This document shows positions 44,899 through 56,835 of a stretch of DNA of 64,000 nt, in pieces. A program made the position numbers and the translations under genes. The stretch comes from Nannochloropsis oceanica (taxonomy: Eukaryota; Sar; Eustigmatophyceae; Eustigmatales; Monodopsidaceae), in assembly GCA_004519485.1 (NCBI GenBank), contig CP038127.1, forward strand, positions 248,001 through 312,000, in the 5' to 3' direction. Positions within the stretch are counted from its first letter, which is position 1. Each line of letters begins with the position of its first letter. The notes below the pieces were generated by a model. That model saw only the letters and a program-made list of their open reading frames with translations, was not told where the DNA came from and made no database searches.

Positions 44899-45312
44899 AT
44901 GCATGCCTCCTGCACCTCGACACTGCTTTTTCTGCTCTTGGGCTGTACTGCGATTATCTTGACTGGGGCCTACCTCCGCCGTGCATCAATGGGCACCGAT
45001 AGAGGCGTGGCGGTGGGAGAAAATTCCACGTCACTGGTGGCGCTGCGTGCTTCCACAGCCTTCGGCTCTCGGTCAGCTTCGCGCTCAGGTGTCTCTTTCA
45101 CTATATCCGCACAAGAAAGAGATAGCCGTGGCCTGACGGGTGCCCTTGACAATCATGCCGGCTCCGTGAAAGGTAGCATGCCGCAGAAACATGGACAGCC
45201 AAACCTCGCCATCGGCACACCGCCGCTCCAAACTCTTCAGGGACAGGCGCTTGGGCCTGCGGAACTGCCAGCAACTATGCCTTTTGCATCTCCTTACGTG
45301 GGGACCCCGTAG
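44899..45312 (+). CDS. hypothetical small secreted or membrane-anchored protein
   Basis: 137 residues from an ATG. The first 27 residues form a signal peptide or single anchor (STLLFLLLGCTAIILTGAYL). The rest is Ser/Thr/Gly/Pro-rich with no domain I can name. Local base composition is richer in G/C than the flanks, which supports coding. Read-through at the right end stops at TAG. Confidence 0.35.
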   Translation: MHASCTSTLLFLLLGCTAIILTGAYLRRASMGTDRGVAVGENSTSLVALRASTAFGSRSASRSGVSFTISAQERDSRGLTGALDNHAGSVKGSMPQKHGQPNLAIGTPPLQTLQGQALGPAELPATMPFASPYVGTP

Positions 45313-46002
45313 GACGCATGGAGAAGAGACATATCCACTTTTCAATGAAAGTGAAATGTCTTTATGCTTTATGGCAGCGCGGGAGAAGTTATCAAGCGAA
45401 AAAGATGGTGCGCAGGTTGGCGGACAGAAACCACCAGAGGGATAAAAGGAAGGAAGAGACACCGCACGTGCCAAAGTGAGACTTAGAATAGCAACTTTAT
45501 TCTTTCCGAGTCGTTATTCATTCAAATTTTATATTTGAAATAGTGACTTATGGAAGGGTGCGGAAAACAAAAAAAAATTGGACAGATGGGAGCAAGAAAA
45601 GAATTGAAAACGACACCAAAAAGCATTTGGTAATTTACATGTGCATGCATGTATACATTCAGCTCAATTATATTTCACCTCTATTTTCCCTGAAGATTTT
45701 CACACACACACTGGGTAAGCATGCCCCAATTTAACATACGTAAATCAAAGTAAATACCACTTAGCCTCTTCTTTCTTGCACTGCGCATTAAGACCACGGT
45801 GGTCCTGCTACCTCTAATCTGCCATCATCTCAACCGTTCTTCGCTCTATGTATATGTATAATAATCATCCAGTACACCCACTTACATATATATATATACC
45901 AACAACTACATAAGAGGAAGACTTCACTCTTCTCCTACCCCTCCTCCCTCCCCACCTTCTGATCCCTTCCTCTCTCGTCTTCCTCTACCCTTCCTCCCTC
46001 CA
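45313..46002. other. AT-rich spacer
   Basis: A/T-rich, with a TA run near 45890 and pyrimidine-rich DNA next to the F-BAR gene stop. No gene. Confidence 0.5.
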
Positions 46003-47872
46003 TTACCTAGCGCCCACCGCTGCATCGACGCATTTCATTCGCTTCAAGGTATGGAAAACGTTGCACCACTCAGTCATTTCCGCCTTATCCCGCCCTTTTA
46101 AAGTCACCACCTGCTTATTGGCAAGGTCCTTGACAACTCCCTGCAGACCCATGCCCCCCCCCGCCCGTACGCCCGCCTCTATTATATCGAAAGACAAATC
46201 TCTCACACTTTTTGCATCCTTAAAATGCGCATCGCAAATGTCGAGATTAAACGACTTGCTCGGCGAGACGATCCCAATTCCTCCCCCCTCATTCTCTTTA
46301 TGGAAGAGATTCGTGGTAGGACTCGCGAGAGGAATCGCGCAGGACGCACGACTAACTGTTTCTGGCTTGGCCACAAGGCTTTCGAACGCCTCTTGGGCAG
46401 CTGCGGCAGCAGCAGTAGCAGTAGCAGCCGTGGTAGCTTTGTTGCGACAGGAGGGGAGGTCGAAAATATGGAGGTAGTTGTCGACGGTAAGGACGGCCAG
46501 GACGGGTTTCCAGGGCATGAAGACATTGTTATTCTTCCGCTCGAACACCTGGGGAAGGGAGCAGATGGACGGAGGGTAGGAGGGAGGCGAGAAGCGTCAT
46601 GGAACTTGGAGTGTCAAATTCTCAGCCCAAACATATGAGGGAGAAGGGGATGAAAGGTAGATGGGGGGGAGGGAGTATGTGCCGCCTACCTGGACACGCT
46701 TCGTCAACGGACTGTCCAACGGGCCCTTTAGTACATGGGTAAACTCCTTGGCCAACTGCTTCCTGCTGCTTCTTGTCCGTACTCCTTTCACTTCACCCCC
46801 CGCGGCGGCACCAGCAGCAACAGCATTCGTCGATAAAGCCAGGTTCATCGAATTAGACGACCAATCAACACTTGTCCCTCCAAGGCCCGGAGCACTCGTA
46901 AAAGGAGTAGGAGTGCGCATAGGCATGGGTCGATTGGCCACAATCTTACGTCGCCATCCCTCCTGGGAATGCTGCAGCCTCTGAACCCCCGTCCTGACAT
47001 CAGCCCCAATTTCTTTCTCGATTAAACGCGGTTCCGACACCCGAGGATGTACCTGGCTGGGCAACGTCAGGCCATACTCCGGGAGCCTCTTCCAATATGT
47101 GGTCTGCTGGCCAAGCACTGTCCCCAGTGCCGCGTGAGTGACCCGTCTCCTTGTCATCTCCGCATCCTTCATCCGTTTAAACAGGGCCCCCAACGCCGAT
47201 CTACACACTTTCCACGTCTCCAACAAGAGCCCCACTGCCACGCGGTACTGCATTTCAAAAACCCACAAATCCAGCTCACTGTCGCTCACCCCCATCTTCT
47301 CCAGTGCCTGCGCCTGGTCCCTGTACTCCCTATACGCCGTCTGAACATTCCCCTCCGCCAGCTCGATGTCCTCAAGATATCTCTTACCATCCGCCAAAAT
47401 CGGCTCCATCTCTTTCTTATAAGTCAAGACCATTTTCTCGAACTCCGGCAAAATCTGTCCCTCTATTACCTTGCCAAATGTATGCACCTGATACATCATG
47501 TGTTCCTGGACCCCTATTACATCATTGAGTAAATCCTTTTTCACTGCCCATCTCTAGAGTCGATTTATGCTCTCCCCCATGCTTGAGCTTTTCGGACTCT
47601 TCTTTTATCTCCAAGAAACATCGTGCGTACATATTTTCAGCGGCAAATTTGCGGGAAAAGAAATCGAGATAACGCGTATTTTCAATCTTGCTGCGTTTCA
47701 TGAGAAGGGTAAACGCCATCCAATACATAGCATTCGACTCGCGCTTGTGATCGAAGTACATTCTTCGTGCGATTTCAAAATTCTCAAGCTGCTTCATCAC
47801 ATCCAATTTCAATGCGTAGTTTTTTGCCAGAGCCTCAGCCGCTTGAGCTTTGGCCTCTTGCTGGCTGTCCAT
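46003..47872 (-). CDS. F-BAR and PH-like domain protein
   Basis: Exons on the minus strand: 47872-47631, 47551-46690 and 46548-46003 (phases 2 and 0), 549 residues. The first 300 residues are helical and F-BAR-like: FEIARRMYF, FTLLMKRSKIENTRYLDFF and KKDLLNDVIGVQEHMMYQV. The last follows a rebuilt AEN-I-WAV junction that restores the conserved tryptophan of such domains. F-BAR dimers bind and curve membranes in endocytosis and cytokinesis. A Pro/Ala/Gly-rich linker follows. The third exon looks like a PH domain (WKPVLAVLTVDNYLHIFDL near its start, WCNVFHTLKRMKC at its end). The first intron (79 nt) is inferred from the frame change and splice signals. An in-frame N-terminal extension from an ATG at 48097 through a 51-nt intron is also possible. 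Confidence 0.7.
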
Positions 47873-49300
47873 TTTGAAATGCGAGGTGGTCACGGTAGCA
47901 GCAGTACTAGCAGTAGCAGTGGCTGCGGCAGTCACCGCCCCACTAAGGGGATGCTCGCTGCCTCGAACCCGCAAAACTTTAGCTTGCTGCTCTAGCTGTT
48001 AAAGAATGGCTTTGTTTTCCTCTGCTTCGTCGTGGCGGGCTACCACCCTGCGATAGGTCATTGGGCTAGTGGTCTCGTCCTCCTGCTGAGCGTACATGCC
48101 GAAATTCGTCGATTTGGTGGTCTGGTCAGTGGCGCGGGAGGGGAGGGTGGTGAAATATTGGAAGAGAATAAGAAAGATAAGGAGGTGGCTTATGCACCAG
48201 GATGCAGGCAGGTACAGGCACTCAGTGCGGAGCACTGCTGCGAAATCCGGGGGCATGCAGCGGATAGGATAGAGCGCACGGTGAGACAAAGTGAGAGAGA
48301 CGAGCAGTCTACGCGACGACAAATACCAACAGCTTCAATGTATTCCTATCAGCAAGTAAGAATATAAAGGGGTAAGGCAGGCAGACACCTCACCGGCGCC
48401 AAGGCAGAGGAGATTTCTCGGGGCGTGATGTGCGGCAAAGATAAGAGGGAGCTGAACAAGGTAAGGAAAGTGGCAGACAGGATAGGCATGATAGATGCAT
48501 AGTGTTTGGAGATTAATTAAATAATGACACTCATCTACATGTCATTTCGTGACCTTGGAATGGCCCCACTCTAAATTTCCACGCGTGAGTCTCACCTCGT
48601 ATGTTTGTTCCTTGACGGGCTGTCTCGATGACGACGCTGGCCTTCAGTCCTGTCTGTGTATGTAGTGTGCATGGAGAGATAACAGGTAAGTAGTGCTTAA
48701 CACCGAATACATCGAGTGAAAGCTCGCAGTTATAGGGGCATTGGGACCAATAAGGACGACAAACAGGCAAACAAAGCCAGTAGAATGGGGAAGACAAGAT
48801 ATCGGGGTGTAAGCTTCGAATCGAGACCAATGAGGATGGGTGAAGTGGGCCAGGACATTCATCCAGTAATTTATCATCGAGCTCTGTATACATTGTTATT
48901 TTGGTTCGGGAGATCTGTTGCCCGGGAGGAGGATCGAAATCATGATGCAACGTTGCGTATGCGTCCGTCTCAATTGAGATTTTGAAATTTAAACATAGCC
49001 GTTTCTTGGCAGCACCAGTAGCAGCTGACTCCAAACAGCGACAGGCAAGAGTAATGATAAATGTTAAGTTAATTGATAGTAGCAAGAAGCTGAAATTTGG
49101 TATCACAACTTCGCGAAGAACCTGTGGGGTGATCTGATACGATGGCTGGAGGCGTGGATGCTTTCACAGATAGAGACGTCTTGCAGGAAGGAGGAGCAAC
49201 CGAAGCATTGTATGTCGTGGAGGCGCAAAGTGGACACATTTCTCAGAAATTCCATTGACATTCCTTCATGCTTTGTATTTATAACAGAGAGCACTGACCT
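47873..49300. other. spacer upstream of the F-BAR gene
   Basis: Contains the possible 5' exon of the F-BAR gene (48097-48047) and otherwise no supported gene. A 191-codon minus-strand frame at 48531-49106 lacks an ATG start and recognisable content. Confidence 0.45.
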
Positions 49301-52022
49301 TCACACATCCACCCCCGGCAAATCGCCCTCCTTTATTTTCCTCATTCTCCTTTCTACCAATGTATCAATTGCCGCGAACTGCCTAGGCCACCGTACTGGG
49401 TACAAAAACTGACGTAAATCAAACCGATTATCGTCCGGGCTATAACTCTCCGCGTGATAAGCCGGTGTCAAGGTCGTCATTTTGTGCCTGTTTATCGCGT
49501 AAAACTTGAAAAACAATTTCACCTTCTCCCCTATCTCCCTCGCATTCAAATGCGGCCACGCCGGCACCAACTTCAAAAACATTGACACGGGTCCACATCT
49601 CTCCATTTTTCTTAGCCTTCCATACAATCCCAACTCCTTGTAGCTCATCCCCATGTCCTCCTCATCCGCCTGACTATGCTCTCCTTCTTCCTCTCCTCCC
49701 TCCTCCCCCTCCTCCATAGGCCGCAACTCAGCCGTGGGCGGCGCCGCTGCAATGTCTGCCAAGACTGAGTAGTTGTATTTGTGTGAAGCATAAGAAAGGA
49801 AACTTTTCAAATCGCCTTTGGAGATGGAACCGATGGGGTTTAGGTCCGCGGAGGAACAGTCGTATTTTGTCATGTAGCCGCGGAGGGACTCGTCCACGTT
49901 GGCGCTGCCCAGGACCAGGAGGAAGCCCCTTCTTTGAGGAGTCGGTTTATTAGTACTATTATTACTACTGCTGCTTCTATTGCTGCTGCTGCTTCTTCCA
50001 CCTGCCTCTCGCACCCACGGCGTCAACTGCGCAAGCAAGTAGGCCACCACCATCCGGAGCCTGGCCTGGATGTTCTGCAACGCCAGGTCCTCAGTCGCCG
50101 TTCCTCCTTGCGATAGATACCTCGGTGTTAGCCCCCCTGTTAACAGCTTGAATACTCCCAGCACAGCAGTCACAATCGCATCAATATTCAACGTATAATG
50201 AAACGCACCTATCTGTCCCGCCAAGGCCGCAGCTCGGCTCCTTGTGACACTACTACTATTGCTCGTGCCCATGTACACAGTATGTAAAATCGAGTTCGCG
50301 ATATCTTGAGGGCAGGTGGGGAGAAAGTCTGACCCCTCCTCATAGCCCATCACCCTCCTCACATCCCTCCGCACGCCCTCCCTCCCTCCCTCCCCCTCAT
50401 CATCCGTCCTCACAGCCTTGAAAAGCAAGTGACACATTACGCCTACTATGGCGGCAACAGCCGCCGAGTCCGCCCCTCCTGACAGTGGGAGGAGGAAGCC
50501 ACCCGCGCCCGAACGACGGAGGTAATCCCAGAGCCAGCAAGCAGGACCTAGACCACATTCTTCTTCCGGGGAGTGGCAGAGTGTGGAGGGGTCGAGGGGG
50601 AGGGTGGGGGAGAGGTGGTGCCATTCATACCCCTCGTCCTCGTCCCTCTTCCTGCTTCTACCACCCCCTCCCTCCCCTTCTTCCCCCTCCCCCTTGTTAC
50701 CCCCTCTTTCGTTTCCCACTTCTTCCTTTCTCCTCCTCCTCCTTCCACTTCCACCATCGCTGTTCTGCCCCCTCACAAACTCTAGCGCCTCCTCCTCCTC
50801 CTCCTCCTCCTCCTCCTCCTCCGCGAGCACCTGTGGAATTTTCCCCGTCCTGCTCGCCTGCTCCCGAATGCTCGCACTAAAAGCCCTCTTACCCCGCACC
50901 TCCTCCAAATTCACCGTCGCCACCACCACCTCCACGTCTGTCACTGAGAATTGGGGCGCCTGGGCCACCACCTTGCCGTTCACGACGATAAGGGACGAGC
51001 CATCGAAATACATCCGACCGCCATCACACCCGCACTGGTTCGCGTACAAGTAGACCCCTCCGCACTTCTCCGTCGCCCCACTGATCAACCGTATCCGTTC
51101 ATCCAACTTCCTCAACTGATGGTGCGACGCCGAGCCGTTGCCGATTACCTCCACGCCCCCGAGGAAGTGGTCGATGTGCGGGGCCCTCGCCGTCCATAAC
51201 TCCTCACAGGTCTCTGACCCGATGATCGTGCCGAGGGTAGCAACAGCACCGATACCAAAGGGCACAGTCGTCTGGCCCGTCACCCGCCGCAGAAGGGGAG
51301 GGAGGAAGTGCGTTTCCAAGCAGGGAGGGCTGGAGGGAGGAGCTTGCTTGTAAGGAGTGAAGTACCGACCTTCGCGGTAGTTGCCGTCGTCGGCGAGGAA
51401 TAGCTTCGGTCGGATGAGGAGGATCTTGGAGTTGCGAAGGAAGACACGACAATTGTAGCGGACGCCATGGTGGAGAATAGGCATGCCCAGGTCCACAAGG
51501 ATGTGGTGCGTTAGGTCGGTTTGGAGGAGGGAGGCCAGCGATTCGTTGCAGTGCAGGAAGGTGTCTTGCTCGAGGAAGTGATCCTCGCAGCCATACCCGC
51601 ACACTTCGAGCTCCTATTTATTTGAAAACGAGGACGGCAGGGAAAGAGGAAGGGGGAGAGGGAGGAATGAGGTTTGAAAGGGTCTGCATGGAAGCGTTGA
51701 GTCGAGTCGTGGCCGCGCTGTGCTTTGCTGCTCGTCTACTCCGCGCGCTCTTCCCCACCCTTGGGAAACCCTCCCATACTCTCGTCATCCCTCTTTGCAT
51801 CCTTACCCACATTTTGAACAATCAGTCTTACTTCCCTTTCTTCCCTCTCCGCCCTCCCTGCTCTCCTCCCTCCCTCTCTTTCCTTTCACTTACAGGTCCT
51901 AGGCGATACTTGGCCCCCTTGGCCTTGGCCTGCCTAATCGAGTCCTTTATTCTTTCTAGATTGCCGTCAAAATCCAAGGCCCATTGATTCAGGTTGCACG
52001 TGGCGACGGTTATTAGGGACAT
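49301..52022 (-). CDS. NADSYN1: glutamine-dependent NAD+ synthetase
   Basis: Exons 52022-51894 and 51613-49301 (phase 0), 813 residues. It makes NAD from nicotinic acid adenine dinucleotide, ATP and glutamine-derived ammonia. The N-terminal nitrilase-type glutaminase holds the triad: Glu in the spliced [16 protein letters not shown], Lys in [20 protein letters not shown], Cys in [13 protein letters not shown]. The C-terminal synthetase has the PP-loop [36 protein letters not shown] and [14 protein letters not shown] follow. The last block ends in [18 protein letters not shown]. Compared with the human enzyme (706) it is longer because of an acidic Glu/Arg/Gly-rich insertion between the two domains (nt 50600-50850) and two smaller Ser/Asn- and Glu-rich loops. 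All key residues that I can check are present. Confidence 0.94.
50788..50822. repeat. (TCC)n repeat coding for polyglutamate
   Basis: About twelve TCC units, read as GAG on the coding strand, inside the interdomain insertion of the NAD synthetase gene. Confidence 0.9.
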
Positions 52023-53210
52023 GGTGGTGCTTTGGTGAGGGGGGAGGGGGAGGACGTTGGGCAGCAAGACGACGACGTGGGGCAAGGGGAGGAAAGAGGT
52101 AGATCGTGGAAGATACGGTGCGCTGGCACTTTGGGAATAGAAAAGCCAGGCGCCTGCACGTGGAGGAGTGATATCGGAGGGAGGGTGAGGTGCGGGAGGG
52201 TAGGAAGTGGGAATCGCTATGACCAAAGGGGGGGAGGTTGTTTGGCTGCGCGCCGTTGTAGCGGCGCCAGACGCTAGATGATGTCGTGGATGGGGCAGTA
52301 ATTATAATGGAGAAATACACCAACCAATTGCCACGGTACTTCCGACGTGAAAGTAGGCGACTTGCGGCATTCGCGCCGTAGTGTTGCCCTTTGCCCCCGT
52401 GTCCCAGTCCCTGCCTGGCTCTCTCTCTCACTGTGTTTCTCGTGCCTCCCGAGGCCAGTCCAAACCTCCAGCGTGACGAGACAACGGCTAGGATTTCGCG
52501 TCGCCGAGAGAGCAACGCAGCACTTTCCGTCTGATCCATCCAAGAACAACGGCCGTGGCGCGTCGACAAACTTAGGCAATTATATTCTTAAATCCTGGCA
52601 AAAGCATGTAAGCGTGACCGGAACACTCTTGCTTGGGTCGTGGTTGAGGCTTGGCCGCGTAAATCACCCCCGGAGCGACAACATCGCCGCCCCGAGTGCT
52701 GAGCTGGCCACGGAGGCAAGAGGCGAGGTGGAACAATATACAGATGAATTATGAACATTTCGTGGCCTTATTGATGCCTGTAGTCTCGCAAATCGCTGCC
52801 TTGTTCTCATTTTAGATGTTTCTTCAGTGACGAGCTACAGCGGGAATGGTGATGGCTGTGTCACTTGGGAGTGCAGCGTCGTCGGGTTGTGCGCCGACCG
52901 GCTGAGGCATGTTGCCTGCGTCGGCTTGCGGTCCTAGATCGCGGCGACCACACCACCTCGAAAGCGCGTTCACGAAGACATGGCTTGTATTGGTACTACG
53001 GCAGCATACGCATTATGTTCATCTGCTGCACGCAAAGCCAGCTTCTCTCACACTTGCTGTCCACCTGACCTTGGCTCTGTCAAACCACCACCTACTTGGG
53101 GCCTAACTCACCCATCCCTCCACTCCAACTCCACATTCACCCCAAAGGTTGAGCGCCTGTCGTCTCTTGTACTTAGGAAACCTAATTCCTCCACCCATTT
53201 CAAGTTAACA
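52023..53210. other. divergent spacer (NAD synthetase / delta-6 desaturase)
   Basis: 1188 nt between the two start codons. No supported gene; open frames here lack recognisable content. It should contain the desaturase promoter and 5' UTR. I identify no defined element. Confidence 0.5.
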
Positions 53211-54908
53211 ATGGGACGCGGTGGCGAGCGGGTCGAGACGACGGAGTCTTTGAGCTTCACGGCCGACAAGGCGGGGACCATCAAGCAGCGTGGGGGGAAG
53301 ATCACATGGGATGAGGTATGTGACGGGGCATGGAGGCGTCGGACGGAGGAATGCAGGGAGAAAGGGAAAGAGAGGAGAAAGGAAAGCAAGGTGTATCTGC
53401 TGTGGCGGTAGATTTGCCATCTATATGATCCTTTGAGTGCAGTGCTTGGATGGAAGGCGTCAGTGCAATCCTGTATGTGATGACGGAGGAAGCAGCACAC
53501 CTTCCCTTCCCTAATCTCTGTCCCCTACAACCCCGCGTATCCTCTTCTCCCGATCACCCACGCTCACACACACCTATTTACTCTCCAGGTGCGTCAGCAC
53601 AAGACGCCTCAGGACGCTTGGCTCGTGTATAGGAATAAGGTCTACGACGTGTCGGGCTGGCAAGATCACCCCGGGGGGAACGTCATCTTCACTCACGCCG
53701 GCGGGGACTGCACGGATATTTTCGCGGCGTTCCACCCTCTTGGCGCCACCTCTTATCTTGATCCATTTTACATTGGCGAGCTGGAGCCGGGCTCGGACAA
53801 GAAGCCCGCAGCGCAGGCGAACTTTGAGCGGGCCTACAGGGATCTCAGGGGGAAGCTTATCGCGGGTGGGTTTTTCAAGGCGAATCCTTTGTACTATGTC
53901 TGGAAGGTAGTATCGACAGTTGCCCTTGCTGTAGGTGCGTGGGTGCTGGTGGCTTGGTCGCAGAACCTGGGCGTGCAGATGCTGTCTGCGTTTTTGGTGG
54001 CTCTGTTCTGGCAGCAATGTGGCTGGTTGGCCCATGACTTCCTGCACCACCAGGTATTTAAGAACCGTGCGTTGGGTGACCTGGCCGGCATCGTTATCGG
54101 CAATGTCTTCCAGGGTTTCTCCGTGGCATGGTGGAAGAACAAGCATAACACTCACCACGCGGTGCCCAACCTCGTCGAGTCCTCTCCGGACGCGCAAGAC
54201 GGAGACCCTGACATTGACACCATGCCCATACTGGCCTGGTCGCTCAAGATGGCCGACAGGGCGCAGCAATACTCATGGGGACCCTTCTTTGTCAGGCATC
54301 AGTCGCTGCTATACTTCCCCATCCTGCTCGTGGCGCGGATTTCATGGTTGATGCAGTCGTTCTTGTTTGTCTTTGACTCCGTCCCTGGAGCGAGTCTGTG
54401 GGCAACCAAGGGCGCGACGGCTGAGAGACAGGCGATCAAGAATGTCGGGTTGGAGAAGGTGGGGCTGGTTGCGCACTACCTGTGGTACGGTGCGCTGATG
54501 CTGTGCCACATGTCCCTGGCCCGCGCCCTGCTGTACTTCCTGGCGAGCCAGATGATGTGCGGGTTCTTGCTCGCGCTTGTTTTCGGGCTTGGGCACAACG
54601 GCATGGCTGTTTACGACGCGGACGCCCGGCCCGACTTCTGGAAGCTGCAGGTGACGACGACGAGGAACGTGACGGGCTCGTGGTTGGTGCAGTGGTTCTG
54701 TGGCGGCCTCGGCTACCAGGTGGACCACCACCTGTTCCCCATGATCCCGCGGCACCGCCTAGGGAAGCTCCACGGGCTCGTGGAGGGTTTCTGCAAGGAT
54801 CACGGGGTGAAGTACCACGAGACGAATATGTGGGAGGGGACCAAAGAGGTGTTGGCTCACTTGAGCAGTGTGACGAAAGAGTTCGTGGCCGATTTCCCCG
54901 CCATGTAA
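53211..54908 (+). CDS. FADS6: delta-6 fatty acid desaturase (front-end, cytochrome b5 fusion)
   Basis: Exons 53211-53315 and 53589-54908 (phase 0), 474 residues, the length I remember for the Nannochloropsis enzyme. The N-terminal cytochrome b5 domain carries the haem-binding WQDHPGGNVIF. The desaturase part has the three histidine boxes AHDFLHHQ, KHNTHHAV and GYQVDHHLF; the Gln replacing His at the start of the third box defines front-end desaturases. Four hydrophobic stretches fit an ER-membrane protein. It inserts a cis double bond at carbon 6 of 18:2 (or 18:3), the first front-end step towards arachidonic acid and EPA. The single intron (273 nt) lies just before the b5 fold. Sequence agrees with my memory of Nannochloropsis delta-6 desaturases, and this gene is the main basis for naming the genus. 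Confidence 0.95.
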
Positions 54909-56214
54909 ACGGACGGAGGGAAGCGAAGGAAGGAGGAGAGAACGTGATATGGTGTGATATGGTAATTAGATAATAGAAGGTCGGACAAATAGCAAGCAAC
55001 GCGTGGTCGCGTGTAAAGATGCAAGGCTCGTGTTGTGGTGTCGTGCAGGCTGGAGGGAAGGAGGGAGGAAGAGAGGAAGAGTGGAAACGTTCTCTTTTTC
55101 TTTTTGACTGCCTAGATACGATCTCTTGGTTTTGGCAGCCCGTGTATGATAGAAGATGAGAAAGAAAATAAGGGTGGAAGTCCCTGTTTGCGTGAGATGG
55201 GGGTCCGTCGGGATGATGGGCCAGGGGTGAAAGAAGGATGGAGAGGGAGATAGAGGGAGAGTGAATGGCTTGAGAAGCAGAGGAGGGTCGTGGAGGGGAA
55301 TCAAACTGACGAAAGGCACGATTGAGAAGTGATTCATGAGAATACGACGAGAGAAGGGAGAGCATGAAAAAGGAAAACGACTGAGAAGACATGGTCGTCT
55401 CGCGGCCTCCTCCTAGCGAGGGAGGGGGGAAGGGATTGCAAAATGAGGGGGAGATTGAGAGAAGAAGAGAGCGAAACCAGCATGGGAGGCATTTTTGTTC
55501 GGAAGTCAAATCGCTTTCATTTTGAAGGTACTGCCTTGTGACGTGATGTGCGCGCCTCCAGGTGCAACGTGTGTGCCCCTGGTGGTACGCCTATTTGTTC
55601 GGTCTGTGTGTGCGTGTGAGCGTTTTTCCCACCCACCCCTCCATCAACCTGGTCACACAAATCTGCCCTGAAGTGGTCTCCTAAGCGCAGAAGGTCAGAA
55701 GTAGAAGGCGAAATGAGTGTGGGTGATGTGTATGGAGAAGGACGACGACGATGGTAGAGCAGCAGCAATAGTAGCATGGTAGTAGGTAAAATTAATGCGG
55801 TAGTTGAGAGGGATAAAAGAACCCAGCAATACCTGACTCATGACATGCTTTGGCCTTGCTTTAACTTATCTTGTAGCTGTGCGTGCGTGGGTACCATCCA
55901 CCTGAGATCATTTTTAGCATGTGTGTCCTCCTTCGTCTATCCTGGCCGCTCGGCGCATGCGTCCTATCACACCGCACATGACTTTTAGCGCGGTGGCTCG
56001 TGCATTCGTAGAGGTTTCTGAAACTTCATGTGCTGCATGCCTTTTTGATGGTGTTGCCGGGCCCTCAGGGGCAAGTCCTTGACAGAAAGAATGGAAGGGA
56101 GGAGGCGACGACAAAAAAGAAAAGGAGGCATGGCTTCAGCTTTGTGCACTGATATCGACTTTTTTGTGTGCTTTCGCTTGTTGTATGCATCCGTAGATAT
56201 GTACATAGACGTTT
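54909..56214. other. convergent spacer after the desaturase
   Basis: 1.3 kb between convergent stops, purine-rich on the plus strand up to about 55460. No gene supported. Confidence 0.5.
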
Positions 56215-56799
56215 TCAACCTAGTGTTCCTTTCGTCCCTCCCTTCTTCCTGTCGTTGAGCTGTGCCCCCCCCCAGCTCAGAATGACGTCATCAAACAGCT
56301 CTTTCGGCGGACAAGGCAACGGCCCTGTGCTCCCGTCGATCTCCTTCAGATCGGAGGGGGGAGGGGGGGAGGAGGATGACAAAGATCCCTTCCCTTGTCT
56401 TCTCAACAAACGAGGTACATCCAGCGGCTTGCTCGTGCCTGGACCCTTCCCTCCTCCGTCCATCCCTCCCCTCGCCCCCCTCCCCTCTCTCCGCGCCCGC
56501 AGCCTTGCCGCATGCTCCTCCAACACCCCCGCCACTTCCTCCTCCCTTCCTCCCTTTCCCCCAGCTCCCCTTAAAAATTCATCGTAGACAGCCTGTGCCA
56601 CTGCCCATTTCCTCTCCGGGGGAGCCAGGAGAGGATCGCTTTCCAACCGACACAATTCCCTGTAGTCCTGCACCGCCAACACGAACGCCAGCTTCTCGCC
56701 TAGACCCCTCCCTCCTTCCCTCATTTTTCCTCCTCCTCCGCACAGGAGCCGGCGAATCCTTGCCTGCCTCCTGCTTTTGCTGATGCTCCTGCTGTCTGG

Positions 56800-56835
<36 letters not shown>

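Noticed and set aside
48531-49106. 191-codon minus-strand open stretch
   Set aside because: No ATG at the start, A/T-rich, no recognisable content and no supporting splice signals.
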